Shown here: positions 1 through 8,505 of the stretch, piece after piece
Layout of the letters: each line of letters opens with the position of its first letter
Position numbering within the stretch: the stretch's first letter is position 1
Assembly (NCBI GenBank): GCA_964540105.1
Contig: CAZILL010000002.1
Span: forward strand, 682,001-746,000
Origin: DATKJY01 sp964540105
GTDB taxonomy: Bacteria; Zixibacteria; MSB-5A5; GN15; FEB-12
Length of the DNA stretch: 64,000 nucleotides
Direction of reading: 5' to 3'
Position numbers and translations under genes: made by a program
Notes under the pieces: generated by a model
The model's input: only the letters and a program-made list of their open reading frames with translations
Database searches by the model: none
What the model was told of the DNA's origin: nothing

Positions 1-265
1 TGTTCGGGTGGTTGAGGGCTGCCGCCGACTGCGCTTCGCGGAGGAAGCGTTGTTTCAGATTGGGGTCAGTGGCGAGGTTTGGCGAAAGAAATTTGAGCGC
101 CACTCGACGCTTGAGCTGCAGATCGTCAGCGAGGAACACTTCCCCCATCCCCCCGGCGCCCACACGGGAGGCAATTCTGTAGTGCGAGATGACGGCGTTG
201 GGCGCCAGAATGACTATGCCACTGGTCTCCTGGTCTTTATAGTTGATGCTGTCTAAATCAGTCAC
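1..265 (-). CDS. Ser/Thr protein kinase, N-terminal fragment
   Basis: Reading leftwards from a GTG at 265 gives 88 residues that run off the left edge. The segment holds the start of a Hanks-type kinase domain: a glycine-rich loop GAGGMGEVF followed by the invariant-lysine strand VALKFL, then the start of helix C (LREAQSAAALNHPN). An AGGA lies about 6-9 nt before the GTG. A stop at 293-295 in the same frame, with no other start between, makes GTG 265 the likely start. The kinase would phosphorylate Ser/Thr of unknown substrates. The rest of the domain and any sensor region lie outside the window. Confidence 0.85.
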   Translation of the reverse strand, partial: MTDLDSINYKDQETSGIVILAPNAVISHYRIASRVGAGGMGEVFLADDLQLKRRVALKFLSPNLATDPNLKQRFLREAQSAAALNHPN

Positions 266-484
266 CCATGTCCTGCAGTGTGAATTGTTGTGTCAGATTC
301 GGAAGGATGCCTCTGGGCTGAAGCTCCTCCTCATGTCCACTATGAAACGAGGATTCTGTCCGAAGGGTTCCTGTCGAGCGCCTTTTATACGGCGGGCCCT
401 TTGGTTGTACTTCTCTCGGCGTCAGCCCGGTCGGAGCTTGCTTTTCTGCTGAGCTTCCAGGAGATCCGCAGAGGAATTCTTCAC

Positions 485-513
485 TGGACAAAGAGTATAT
501 CAGGGAGTATAAT
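485..513 (+). promoter_or_regulatory. sigma70-type promoter of the dockerin-like gene
   Basis: TGGACA (485-490), a 17-nt spacer and a perfect TATAAT (508-513). Transcription would begin near 520, about 45 nt before the ATG at 564. Confidence 0.6.
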
Positions 514-563
514 GAACCATATTCACTATGGCAGCGGGAAGGCAGCATGATGGAGTCAAGAAT

Positions 564-1160
564 ATGAGAAGAGAGTACTCAATCGCCGTTATTTTATGCT
601 CGATGATCGCGGGTTCATCCGCTATCGCGTACGAACACCGGGCAAGCCATGATGAGCGCGCGAACAGAATATCATCAACTGTGACTGCCGCGGTTTCTGA
701 GCCACATCAGACAGAGTCGACACCTGCACAGCCAATTCAGCTCAAGTCGGCGGCTACGCTTGCCCTGAGTGCCGCCCTAAGCGGTAATAAGATCACGTGG
801 TGGGTGATCGATGGCGGTGGTCGCCGGGGAACGTCGGGCACATATGTTTTGGATGCGTCGATCAAACAGACGGCGATCGGAGCGGCTGCATCAGCCAGCT
901 ACAAGCTCACCCAGGGGTTCTGGCAGAACTGGGAGGTGAGCTGCTGTGTTGGCACAACGGGGAACGTCGACGGTTCCGTTGACGGGGTAATTGATATCTC
1001 CGATGTCTGCGCCATGGTGAGTTTTCTGGGAGCCAGTGTCCCTCTTTCGGGATGTCCGGCCGAAAACAGTGTTACTAAGGATGGCACGGTTGACATCTCC
1101 GATCTGTTTGCGCTGATCGATTTTCTGAGCGGGGCGAGGGGATTGCCGCTGTGCCCGTAG
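564..1160 (+). CDS. Secreted dockerin-like protein
   Basis: 198 residues from the ATG at 564, which has GGAG 8 nt upstream; in-frame codons before it lack such a site. The first ~22 residues form a signal peptide ending SSAIA. The C-terminal third carries two dockerin-type calcium-binding repeats: NVDGSVDGVIDISDVCAMV and, about 35 residues later, KDGTVDISDLFALIDFL, each an Asp-rich loop followed by a helix. A tryptophan-rich segment (TQGFWQNWE) precedes them. Dockerin repeats bind cohesin-like domains on other extracellular proteins. A cohesin-like secreted protein lies at 28874-29713, but pairing of the two is only a guess. Confidence 0.75.
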   Translation: MRREYSIAVILCSMIAGSSAIAYEHRASHDERANRISSTVTAAVSEPHQTESTPAQPIQLKSAATLALSAALSGNKITWWVIDGGGRRGTSGTYVLDASIKQTAIGAAASASYKLTQGFWQNWEVSCCVGTTGNVDGSVDGVIDISDVCAMVSFLGASVPLSGCPAENSVTKDGTVDISDLFALIDFLSGARGLPLCP

Positions 1161-1182
1161 AATAGTCAGTCTGGACAGCCAA

Positions 1183-1216
1183 CAAGAGCCTCTGGTAGTG
1201 GCGCCAGAGGCTCTTG
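1183..1216. terminator. Perfect 13-bp hairpin, terminator-like, repeated at 4186
   Basis: CAAGAGCCTCTGG (1183-1195) pairs perfectly with CCAGAGGCTCTTG (1204-1216) across an 8-nt loop, just after the stop of the dockerin-like gene. There is no T-run. The same stem core recurs at 4186-4217. Confidence 0.55.
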
Positions 1217-1658
1217 TGCTGTTAGACAACTTTAGGAGCATGCAGTGGTCATTGCCGGTGGTCGCAAGACACACAAAACAACACCCCCAGAATTGCCGGG
1301 GGTGTCATCAACCGCGAGAGCTTATTGCTCTCGGAAGACTCCATTTCCGCTCAACACTACTCCGTGGAGCGATCCTTACTTTATCAACGTCGAGTCTTCA
1401 GCAAGAAGATCGACACTATGCTCTACTCTGTCAAGCGATTTCTTCCCCCAATCCTGATAGAAAAAGCTATCTCACACTGCAATAGCTGACTAGTGTGGCC
1501 GCAATACACTCCTTTTCGTTGCGATGTATTGTATTGTCGTCCATCGACTTTCGTTCGCGATCGCACAGTGTAGCGTGACCGGAATGCAAGAGCATGCAGA
1601 AGTTTGGGGAGAGTGAGGTCAGGGCTGCTGATTCAAGCGTTTGTCGAACCGTTGCATC
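1217..1658. other. Intergenic region with several inverted repeats
   Basis: No convincing gene. Visible inverted repeats are ACACCCCC/GGGGGTGT (1281-1305), CGAGAGC/GCTCTCG (about 1314-1332), CACACT/AGTGTG (about 1472-1496) and CAATACA/TGTATTG (1502-1531). None has a clear T-run. This is the 3' side of the leftward sulfur cluster. Confidence 0.4.
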
Positions 1659-2156
1659 TCAAGTAAAGATAATCTCTCCCCCAGCTGCATGCTCGTAAAA
1701 CTCTCCGACGGTAAGGACCTTCTCGACCTGCGGGCAAAAATCGTCCTTGCTCAGATGGAACATGTCCACGGTGGCTTTGCACGGATAGAGTCTGCCGCCA
1801 GCGTCATGAATCATTTCGATGAATTCAGGAATCTCCGGAACGTCGAGTCTTGCCATCTCTCTCTTCATCATCCACGTTGCGAACGCAGACATGCCGGGTA
1901 ACGCCCCAAGGATGGTGGGGAGTGGGACACCCTTGGCATCAGGCACCCGCATCGACGGATTGCCCACCGTGGCGATCTTGATCTTACCCATGTACTTGTT
2001 GAGGACTGCATACAGTCCGAAGAAAGTAAAGAAAACGTTGGCCTCAATACCTTCCGTGCGTGCCCCATTTGCCATGATGAGCCCCGGGTATATGCCGTCG
2101 AGCGATCCACGCGAAATAATGATCGATACCTTCGTGATCTTGTCGTGCTCTGTCAC
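1659..2156 (-). CDS. DsrE/DsrF-like sulfur-relay family protein
   Basis: 165 residues from a GTG at 2156, with GGAG about 9 nt upstream. The sequence has the DsrE/DsrE2 look: an N-terminal beta-strand VSIIISRGS, a small-residue helix region, FFTFFGLYAV, and a conserved cysteine in YPCKATVDMF that in the family carries persulfide sulfur. DsrE-type proteins pass sulfur between carriers in the cytoplasm. It is the last gene of a leftward cluster, 15 nt after the TusE/DsrC-like gene and downstream of a sulfide:quinone-reductase-like flavoprotein. That context supports sulfane-sulfur transfer rather than dissimilatory sulfite reduction, since no dsrAB is in view. Confidence 0.8.
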   Translation of the reverse strand: MTEHDKITKVSIIISRGSLDGIYPGLIMANGARTEGIEANVFFTFFGLYAVLNKYMGKIKIATVGNPSMRVPDAKGVPLPTILGALPGMSAFATWMMKREMARLDVPEIPEFIEMIHDAGGRLYPCKATVDMFHLSKDDFCPQVEKVLTVGEFYEHAAGGEIIFT

Positions 2157-2171
2157 TGTACCATTCTCCGA

Positions 2172-2486
2172 TTAGACGCAACTTGTGGGTTTCGGGTAAC
2201 CGGCGATCTTGGCCGCCTTCTTAATCGGCCCGTCCGGAAACAAGGCGTAGAGATCCTTCGTGAGGATTCCTCCCACCTTGTTCATGCGGCGCGTACCGGG
2301 TACCGCGCCTTTTTCCTTGAAATCCTTATCGATGAAGTCGAGAACCTTCCAATGGGCGGCGGTCAGGGTGATACCGAGCTCTTGCGCCAAAGCAATCGCC
2401 ACGTCGCGATTCCATTGCGCGTGATCGCTCAAGTGTCCGTCCTCGTCGACGTCAATGGCCGCACCGCCGATTGTCCTTATCGCCAT
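2172..2486 (-). CDS. tusE: TusE/DsrC-like sulfur carrier, single-cysteine form
   Basis: 104 residues from an ATG at 2486 preceded by AAGGAATC. The C-terminal arm KIAGYPKPTSCV is diagnostic of the DsrC/TusE family, with the penultimate persulfide-carrying cysteine (C103). Dissimilatory DsrC has a second cysteine just before KIAG. Here that position is alanine (KKAAKIAG), so the protein belongs with single-cysteine TusE-like carriers. Its likely role is accepting sulfur from the neighbouring DsrE-like protein. It lies 23 nt after the flavoprotein gene in the same leftward cluster. Confidence 0.85.
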   Translation of the reverse strand: MAIRTIGGAAIDVDEDGHLSDHAQWNRDVAIALAQELGITLTAAHWKVLDFIDKDFKEKGAVPGTRRMNKVGGILTKDLYALFPDGPIKKAAKIAGYPKPTSCV

Positions 2487-2509
2487 GATTCCTTCTCCGC
2501 GCTGGGGGG

Positions 2510-3775
2510 TTAGTTTGAAGCGTCGGCTTGCGCGCCTTCCATCGGGATCAGCTTACCGGTGCGGCTCATTCGATTGCTGATACCAGGCATTGGGCGAGCC
2601 TTTAGCAATACGTTCCAGTAGAGCCACCTGAACGCCAGCTTGCCCCAATGATTGATGCGGGTTTCCTTCAAGAGTGAGAATGGACCGACGACCGGCAATG
2701 GAAAGCTGCCTTCGACGGGTTCGACCTGGTAGCCGAAGTCCAACAGGAAGGCCTTGCCAAATCCGGACTCAATGAAGCAGTTGGCGTGGCCGTCGAAGTC
2801 TCCTTGAAGCGGCTCACTTCTCATGAAGCGCAATATGTTGTTAGTGAGCACCTCCGTCTCAAAGTGCGCCACCGAACCAGCCTTTGAGGCCGGAACATCC
2901 GCTGCGTCGCCGATCACGAAGATGTTGGCGTGGCTCTTGCATTGCAGGGTGTTCGGGTCAGTTGGAACGAAATTCAGGTCATCCCCAAGCCCAGAACGCT
3001 CGATCAGTGAGTCACCCATGTTGGTCGGTACGGTCACGAGCAAATCGAAGGGCACCCGTTTTTCGTCCCAGGAGACGATCTCGTGATTGTCGTTGTCCAC
3101 TCGGGCGATGTTGAACTCGGTAACCACTTCGATGCGTTTCTCCGTCAGCATATAACCGAGCACCCTTGCACAGACAGGCTTGCTGAAAGCACCCTCCATT
3201 GGGGTCACAAAAACCAGCTCAGTTTTGTCGCGCAAACCACGCGTGGTGAGCCACCAATCAGCCAGAAACGTAAACTCCAGCGGCGCTACCGGACACTTGA
3301 TCGGCAATTCGCAGATGTGCACGACCAAGCGCCCCCCTTTCCAGGTCCTCAATGCAGAATTCAGGGCCGAAGCACCTTCGAAGGTGTAGAAATCAAATAC
3401 ACGCGTACGCCAGTCACTGCCTAACATGCCTTCGGTTTGGTCCGGTGAGATATCGGCTCCCGTGGCGATAATCAGCACGTCGTAATTGACTTCCGTTCCA
3501 GTCGCCATAAGAACTGTGTTGTGGTCGGCGTCGATTCGCTCAATCTGGTCCTCTATGTACTCCACGCGGGCGGGGATGAACTTGCGTCTGGGTTTCGTTA
3601 CTTGACCCGCCGAGTACAACCCGAATGGCATGAATAGGAACCCCGGCTGATAGTAGTGGGTGGCATCTCGATCAACGACCACGATTCTGCACTCGGCAAG
3701 ATCGACTTTGCCGCACAGATGGTTCGCCATCATGGTGCCGCCGGTACCGGCACCAACGATCAGGATCGTCTTCAT
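2510..3775 (-). CDS. Sulfide:quinone oxidoreductase-like FAD protein
   Basis: 421 residues. The N-terminus has a Rossmann dinucleotide motif (ILIVGAGTGGTMMANHL), and a second family motif LIIATGADISPD lies near residue 101. The segment KCPVAPLEFTFLADWWL (C161) matches the cysteine-containing motif of sulfide:quinone reductases and relatives; C155 is nearby. In the family, FAD oxidises sulfide with redox cysteines and reduces the quinone pool at the membrane face. I see no strong membrane segment. Clustering with DsrE- and TusE-like carriers suggests the sulfane sulfur made here is handed to them. Another NAD(P)/FAD-dependent disulfide-type reductase is possible. Confidence 0.75.
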   Translation of the reverse strand: MKTILIVGAGTGGTMMANHLCGKVDLAECRIVVVDRDATHYYQPGFLFMPFGLYSAGQVTKPRRKFIPARVEYIEDQIERIDADHNTVLMATGTEVNYDVLIIATGADISPDQTEGMLGSDWRTRVFDFYTFEGASALNSALRTWKGGRLVVHICELPIKCPVAPLEFTFLADWWLTTRGLRDKTELVFVTPMEGAFSKPVCARVLGYMLTEKRIEVVTEFNIARVDNDNHEIVSWDEKRVPFDLLVTVPTNMGDSLIERSGLGDDLNFVPTDPNTLQCKSHANIFVIGDAADVPASKAGSVAHFETEVLTNNILRFMRSEPLQGDFDGHANCFIESGFGKAFLLDFGYQVEPVEGSFPLPVVGPFSLLKETRINHWGKLAFRWLYWNVLLKARPMPGISNRMSRTGKLIPMEGAQADASN

Positions 3776-4062
3776 CTCCTTCCAGCCTCCGGAAACTGCC
3801 TTAGCACCTTCGAGTGTTGAGAAGTATTTGACGTCTTGTCCTTGCTAACCACCTCAGAGACTCCATTCCCACAGAACTCACCTCTTACTGGGAGGCAGAC
3901 GATCTCGAAGCGCCACTTGCTGGAGAAGAGCTTAGACAGGCTCACCACCCGAGCACAGGCTGCCTCGTTCTTGCGAAAGGTGGCTTTCATCTGTCTGCAC
4001 GTTGTCTTCATTACTTCAATATCCCTTGAACTCTTGGAGTATTCAAGCATGTGCTCGGCCAA
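3772..4062 (-). pseudogene. Possible decayed ArsR-type regulator ahead of the sulfur cluster
   Basis: A leftward frame of up to 96 residues (or 80 from the Met at 4014) overlaps the flavoprotein start by 4 nt. Its middle reads LSKLFSSKWRFEIVCL, then GEFCGNGVSEVVSKDK and SQHSKVLRQ. This resembles the winged-helix core of ArsR regulators (helix, then recognition helix SQHLKVLR). The frame then runs straight into PEAGRR and stops, so the wing and C-terminal helix are missing. Either this is a truncated or decayed regulator of the sulfur genes, or the likeness is fortuitous. Position upstream in the same direction favours a former regulator. Confidence 0.35.
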
Positions 4063-4185
4063 CTGTCAAGCGTTCTTGCCTCCGTCTGTGCGGCGTGCAG
4101 CGGTTCCGTACACGTCCGACAGGGGTAGGTTTCTTGCTAAGACCTGTTCTTGGTGACCTTGTCTTTGGAAGCAGGAGGAATCATG

Positions 4186-4217
4186 AAGAGCCTCTGGCGA
4201 TACCGCCAGAGGCTCTT
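4186..4217. terminator. Perfect 14-bp hairpin, second copy of the 1183 repeat
   Basis: AAGAGCCTCTGGCG (4186-4199) pairs with CGCCAGAGGCTCTT (4204-4217) around the loop ATAC. Twelve stem bases on each arm are identical to the hairpin at 1183-1216. It lies between the leftward gene starting at 4763 and the sulfur cluster, so it could end transcription of the former. Confidence 0.55.
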
Positions 4218-4307
4218 ATAATCGCCCGGGTGGGATTCGTCGATGCACTCTACGCCTCTGCGTGTGGTGCCCCGCAGGGTCAATCATTACGCGAAGGTAC
4301 TTACCCT

Positions 4308-4763
4308 CTACTTCTGGGTCAATTGATCAGAGTGCTCACCGCGATCTTCCTTTGAGAGCAACTGCTTGTGAGATACAACCATTTCCATCTTCTGGTGATC
4401 GGGAGACCACGCGGTCTCAATACCGTCAATGGAGTACTTCTGAACGTCAATGGTGCGAGCATTCCGATCGTACACGCCGCTGACAGTGATCTCGAAATCA
4501 GAGCGGCCGCCCCCTTTGAGGAGATCTACGGAATGGTCATTGCGAAGGAAATGCACGCAGCTTCCATCGCTCAGTCGAAGACCGAATGAGTGCCCATAGA
4601 TGTCGCACTGGGAATGTGCGCCATTCGTCTTCTTGAAATCACAAGCAATGCAGGTGTATGTGCCTTTGAAGGTCCGTACTTTGTTGATTGTCTGGCCCAG
4701 TACCGCCGAACCGACGGCGAGCACAAGGGCGACGGTTGTAAGAGTGAGGAGACGTCGTGTCAT
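4308..4763 (-). CDS. Secreted cysteine-containing protein, unknown function
   Basis: 151 residues from the ATG at 4763, which has AAAGGAA about 8 nt upstream; a TTG at 4769 is the alternative. A signal peptide ends at GSAVLGQ. The mature part contains CIACDFKK, a Cys in SQCDIYGH and a fourth in GSCVHFLRND, a spacing that could bind a metal or form two disulfides. A beta-rich segment (FEITVSGVYDRNARTIDV) follows. I do not recognise the family with certainty. It is flanked by the hairpin at 4186 and a long intergenic stretch. Confidence 0.65.
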   Translation of the reverse strand: MTRRLLTLTTVALVLAVGSAVLGQTINKVRTFKGTYTCIACDFKKTNGAHSQCDIYGHSFGLRLSDGSCVHFLRNDHSVDLLKGGGRSDFEITVSGVYDRNARTIDVQKYSIDGIETAWSPDHQKMEMVVSHKQLLSKEDRGEHSDQLTQK

Positions 4764-5187
4764 GGTCAATTCCTTTCAAAATGTTACGAAGTGATTAGAT
4801 GGACAATGTGAACCTATGAATATTACATTAGGACTGCAAGCTAATTCTTCGGTTTCAATCAGTTCCTAACTCACCTCGGAAGAGCGTCGCCAACCTGCCG
4901 CGTAGTCTCCCCGCTGATACTCATCACCGAGCCTCCTCGCCGACTCGTATTTGCCTGACTTTCATCGACTTTGCTCGAATTGACAGAGGAGAAACACACC
5001 TGAGAAATTGAGGTGTTGCACGAAGCCAATGGTACGGATGTCAGCGATAGGCGACTCTGAGAGGATCTACAAGCTAGACAATCGGTGCCTTCCGAAGTAT
5101 CATATGTTTCAATGCACAACCCTCTGATTGTCCGACTGTGGACGTCAAGGAATTGATAACTGAGATCATTAAAGGATATGGTAATTG
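4764..5187. other. Intergenic region, nothing recognised
   Basis: Separates divergent genes. Weak promoter-like pairs occur (TTGATA about 5151, TATGGT about 5175), but none is convincing. Confidence 0.3.
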
Positions 5188-5907
5188 ATGAAACTGACGA
5201 ATCCAGTGATCGGGCTGGCGGTTGCCTTGACGGCGACTATGATGAGTAGCCATGCGGCCTTTGCCCAGTACAACTTCACGGGAGGATTACGCTTCAATGC
5301 TGGCTTTCCGCAGGGGGAATTCAGAAGCAGAATTAACGGGGACGCCTATGGTATTGCCGGTCAGTTCTTCCACTCTCCGAATCGGAGTCCATTCGCGATC
5401 GGAGTTGAACTCGGATACATGAACTACGGAAACGAGAGTCGGCGCGAGCGTTTTTCGACCACTATTCCGGATGTAACTGTCAGAGTTGAAACCTCAAACA
5501 ACATACTTGACGGCTTCCTGATTTTCCGTGGCCAGGTACCTGATGGGCAGATTCGGCCCTATGTGGATGCCTTACTTGGATTCAACTACCTGTTTACCGA
5601 AACGGAGATCAGCGGTTCTGACAATCCGAGCGAGAGCATCGCCAGCTCTACAAATGCCGATGACGCCGTGTTCGCCTACGGGTTTGGCGGCGGTGTGGTC
5701 GTCAAGACATACGAGGGCGGAAGCGAAGATGGGGGAGACAAGTTTCAGGTCCTATTGGATGGCGGACTTCGATACATCCTTGGCGGCGAGGCTGAGTACC
5801 TCAAGGAAGGATCTATCCGACGTGAGGACGGAATCGCTAAGTACGACTTGATCAGATCCAGGACTGACTTACTTCTGTTGCACGTTGGCGTTGCCGTACG
5901 ATTCTGA
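5188..5907 (+). CDS. Outer-membrane beta-barrel protein
   Basis: 239 residues from the ATG at 5188 (a TTG lies just before it), with AAAGGA about 11 nt upstream. The signal peptide ends SHAAFAQ. The mature part alternates aromatic and polar residues in short amphipathic strands with Gly-rich turns (YGIAGQFF, FAYGFGGGVVV) and ends in the aromatic residue F (HVGVAVRF), the usual signal for outer-membrane barrel assembly. Its length fits an 8-strand barrel of the OmpX/OmpW size class. Function is unknown. A similar-sized barrel, 6245-6913, lies convergently downstream. Confidence 0.7.
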   Translation: MKLTNPVIGLAVALTATMMSSHAAFAQYNFTGGLRFNAGFPQGEFRSRINGDAYGIAGQFFHSPNRSPFAIGVELGYMNYGNESRRERFSTTIPDVTVRVETSNNILDGFLIFRGQVPDGQIRPYVDALLGFNYLFTETEISGSDNPSESIASSTNADDAVFAYGFGGGVVVKTYEGGSEDGGDKFQVLLDGGLRYILGGEAEYLKEGSIRREDGIAKYDLIRSRTDLLLLHVGVAVRF

Positions 5908-6244
5908 ATGTCATTTCCGATTCGGGACGAGACGGCTCTGCCAGCGTGTCCGTAAACGCACCAACCAGCACGATCAAGAAGAGCCTTTAGCAGAATCCTC
6001 AGAAACTCTTGTGTTCGGTCGACCATTGATAACCGAACAGCGGTGCCCTGTGAATCGCTCAGAGTGAAGCCACCCGCAGGACAACGAATGCCATCCCGTC
6101 GCACGAATTCTCTTGCTCCGATTTCGCTTTCTTCATCTACGGTGTGAGGTCTCTTGTCAGACCACTCGGACACAGCGACGCAGGTTCTTCTGATTTGAGC
6201 CAATGCGAAGCAGATCGGAGTGGGACTGTTAGCTAACCACAATT
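5908..6244. other. Convergent intergenic region, nothing recognised
   Basis: Lies between two convergent beta-barrel genes. No clear terminator hairpin with a T-run and no gene was found. Confidence 0.3.
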
Positions 6245-6913
6245 TCAGAACTTCACGCCGAACGTAATCGGTGCCAGCGTCGGATCAATATCCTGATACA
6301 GAATCATGTGAATGCCAGCATCCAGGAAGATCGACGCAGTTCCACCGGCGATAGTTTTTTCTAAGCCTAGCCCAAGGAGTATGGAAATATTGGTGTTTGA
6401 CCCATCTACAGATGCCCAGTGAACCTGTTCGGTTGATCCAGGGTAATCGTTCACATAAGTGATCTTCACCTGGCTCGCGCTCGTAAAGCTCAGACCAAAG
6501 CCTCCTTTCACGTAAGGGAATAGAGTAGAGCCCTTCGACTTCAAGGTCCCCTTCGATACGACCCCAATTGTTGTCGCTGTCACGCCTCCTTCGCTAGACG
6601 TAAGGAAGGCCGTGTTGGGCCATTCGCCAGGGTCGGACCACCAACTCTCAATTCTGCTGTCGGAGGGTTTGAAAGTCTTAAAATCAATCAGGCCCAGAAT
6701 CGACCAGCTTGGGGAAACGGGATACTCAATACCCGCTCCGCCGCCGAACCCCATGTTGTAGTAGCTATTGAACTGGTCTGGCGTAAGAGCAAAACCCAGG
6801 CTGCCATTGACAAAGAAACTGTACGGACGCGTCTTTTGCGCCTCCGACAGTTGCCGGCCGCCAATGACTGCAGCCACGGTAACGAGAGTGATTGACAACA
6901 GTGCTCGCTTCAT
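6245..6913 (-). CDS. Outer-membrane beta-barrel protein
   Basis: 222 residues from the ATG at 6913, preceded by GGAGGA at good spacing; longer in-frame starts lack this. The signal peptide (MKRALLSITLVTVAAVIGG) is followed by a glycine- and aromatic-rich mature part with strand-like pieces (SFFVNGSLGFAL, GFGGGAGIEYPV, YVKGGFGLSFTS). It ends FGVKF, a typical barrel C-terminus. Cargo and function are unknown. It is transcribed alone. Confidence 0.7.
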   Translation of the reverse strand: MKRALLSITLVTVAAVIGGRQLSEAQKTRPYSFFVNGSLGFALTPDQFNSYYNMGFGGGAGIEYPVSPSWSILGLIDFKTFKPSDSRIESWWSDPGEWPNTAFLTSSEGGVTATTIGVVSKGTLKSKGSTLFPYVKGGFGLSFTSASQVKITYVNDYPGSTEQVHWASVDGSNTNISILLGLGLEKTIAGGTASIFLDAGIHMILYQDIDPTLAPITFGVKF

Positions 6914-7430
6914 ACTTGATTCCTCCTTCCGGCGACATGTGTTTCTCTGGTTTACGGCCTGAAAAAGCCAACGGACTGAAGATGTAACCACAGTTCAATC
7001 CGCGCAAGCAATAATGCGATTATACTGTCTACGATTACAACAGAAGGGACGCCAATACCATTGCCCAGCCGACGCAATAACGCTCTCTCTGCTTCGATCG
7101 TTAACGACCTCCGGCAACGGACAGCAAACTCAACACACAAATGTATAGGCCAGAATTGGAGGTCTTGCAGATGACAACCCTCCACCTTCTTCTTGTGTAA
7201 TGCCGATAGGGAGTTCAATTCTCTGTCCGCATTCAGCCGACGGGGGCCCCTGATTCCCACATGTTATTGAAAAAGGGCGGGGCCACTACCCCTCGGGGTC
7301 GCAGCTTTCCGGTTCAAAGGTTTGCCGTCCCCGTTGGCTGACGTTATCAAGAAAGGCGCTTGCCGGCCTCGGGGCGGCAGCGCTTGGTGAAGAAGGTGGC
7401 GCATGAACTGCTCGGAGCAAAACTATCAAC
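6914..7430. other. Intergenic region, nothing recognised
   Basis: Divergent region between the barrel gene and the Rrf2 regulator. A short GC-rich palindromic stretch (ACCCC-TC-GGGGT, near 7288) is visible. No convincing gene. Confidence 0.3.
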
Positions 7431-7478
7431 TGGACAATCAGTGTCGTGAGGAATATCATTGATCAGAGTAACAATGAT
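7431..7478 (+). promoter_or_regulatory. Promoter and putative operator of the Rrf2 gene
   Basis: TGGACA (7431-7436), a 17-nt spacer and TATCAT (7454-7459). An inverted repeat ATCATTG (7455-7461) / CAATGAT (7472-7478) overlaps the -10 box. That placement suits autorepression by the Rrf2 protein encoded 30 nt downstream. Confidence 0.5.
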
Positions 7479-7507
7479 CCCCGGCCATTGAGGAAGGAAA
7501 TCCTTCG

Positions 7508-7894
7508 ATGAGACTATCACGAACATCAGACCACGCCTTGCGGGCGGTATATCATCTCTCCACCCTTCCCAAGAATAGACTTGCTTCGATCACGACCATT
7601 GCACGGGCGGAGTCACTTCCCCGGGAATTCCTCGCCAAGATACTGAACAAGCTGGTGTCTTCCGGCATTCTTGTCTCGATTCAGGGGTCAAACGGAGGAT
7701 ATCACTTGGCACGTCCAGCACGGGGAGTTTCTTTTCTTGACGTCATCGAAGCGGTTGAGGGACCGCTGCATTTGTCTCTGTGCACGGAGCCGGAGAAGTG
7801 TTCATGCAAGCGAGATGATTACCTGCATCGATTCTGGGTGACGTTGGAAAGGGTAACCAAGAACACGTTGAACAGAAAGCACTTTGGGAGCTGA
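7508..7894 (+). CDS. Rrf2-family transcriptional regulator
   Basis: 128 residues from the ATG at 7508, with a GGAAGGAAA ribosome site just upstream. The winged-helix N-terminus MRLSRTSDHALRAVYHLS, the recognition region LPREFLAKILNKLVSSGI and the wing SNGGYHLARP are typical of Rrf2/NsrR/IscR proteins. Three cysteines (CTEPEKCSC, about residues 92-100) sit where family members bind an iron-sulfur cluster, so it may sense redox state, NO or iron-sulfur status. A promoter with an overlapping palindrome suggests autoregulation. Its targets are not evident; the next gene is a membrane protein 122 nt away. Confidence 0.85.
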   Translation: MRLSRTSDHALRAVYHLSTLPKNRLASITTIARAESLPREFLAKILNKLVSSGILVSIQGSNGGYHLARPARGVSFLDVIEAVEGPLHLSLCTEPEKCSCKRDDYLHRFWVTLERVTKNTLNRKHFGS

Positions 7895-8016
7895 TCTGTC
7901 CCAGGGTGGAGTGATCATCACTGTTTGAAGACTTACAGTTGATGTCATCTTCCGCAAACGCTATCGTGCCATAGATCATTGACAACGGGCGGGGTCAAGG
8001 CCGAGAGAATGGGAGT

Positions 8017-8505
8017 ATGAAACAACTTGAAACGATAGTACGCAACACAGGCCAGTTGAACATGGTTGCATGGGTTGTCCTGGGGATTCTGCCGGCGCTA
8101 TTGCTCCTATGGGGACATAAGATCCTGAACCCCACGGGGGATCTGTTCGACCCAGATTGTGATGTTCTGGGGTATCTTCTCCTAATTCCCGCAGCCGCCA
8201 TCCCTCTCATCGGCCTGCTAGTATCACGGAGGGAGAGCGCGAAGTATCTAAAAGGCACTTCAGCGTCGAAAACCCCATGGCACCTATATCTCTCGATCGG
8301 CGTGTTTCAGATGTTCCTGATATATGTCGTCTATCTGATTGCGTTTCTGGCGAGTTTTCGTGCGGGAGCGTTCTCCTGCATGGTGTATTTCTACACGATC
8401 GCGCTTGTATGGTCGGCGATTTGCTGGCCAAGGAAACGGGCATACGAAAAGCTGCAAAACAGGATCGGCACACCTCATCCCAATGTCAAAGGACCAAGAC
8501 TATGA
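8017..8505 (+). CDS. Four-helix integral membrane protein, unknown
   Basis: 162 residues. Four hydrophobic segments are visible: about 16-34 (MVAWVVLGILPALLLLWG), 51-67, 92-110 and 117-134. A basic C-terminal tail follows (PRKRAYEKLQNR). No family motif was recognised. GGGAG lies immediately before the ATG. It follows the Rrf2 regulator in the same direction and could be under its control, though the 122-nt gap allows its own promoter. Confidence 0.6.
   Translation: MKQLETIVRNTGQLNMVAWVVLGILPALLLLWGHKILNPTGDLFDPDCDVLGYLLLIPAAAIPLIGLLVSRRESAKYLKGTSASKTPWHLYLSIGVFQMFLIYVVYLIAFLASFRAGAFSCMVYFYTIALVWSAICWPRKRAYEKLQNRIGTPHPNVKGPRL

Noticed and set aside
258..548. 96-aa leftward frame near the left edge
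   Set aside because: Overlaps the start of the kinase fragment in another frame, has no ribosome site and no recognisable motif.
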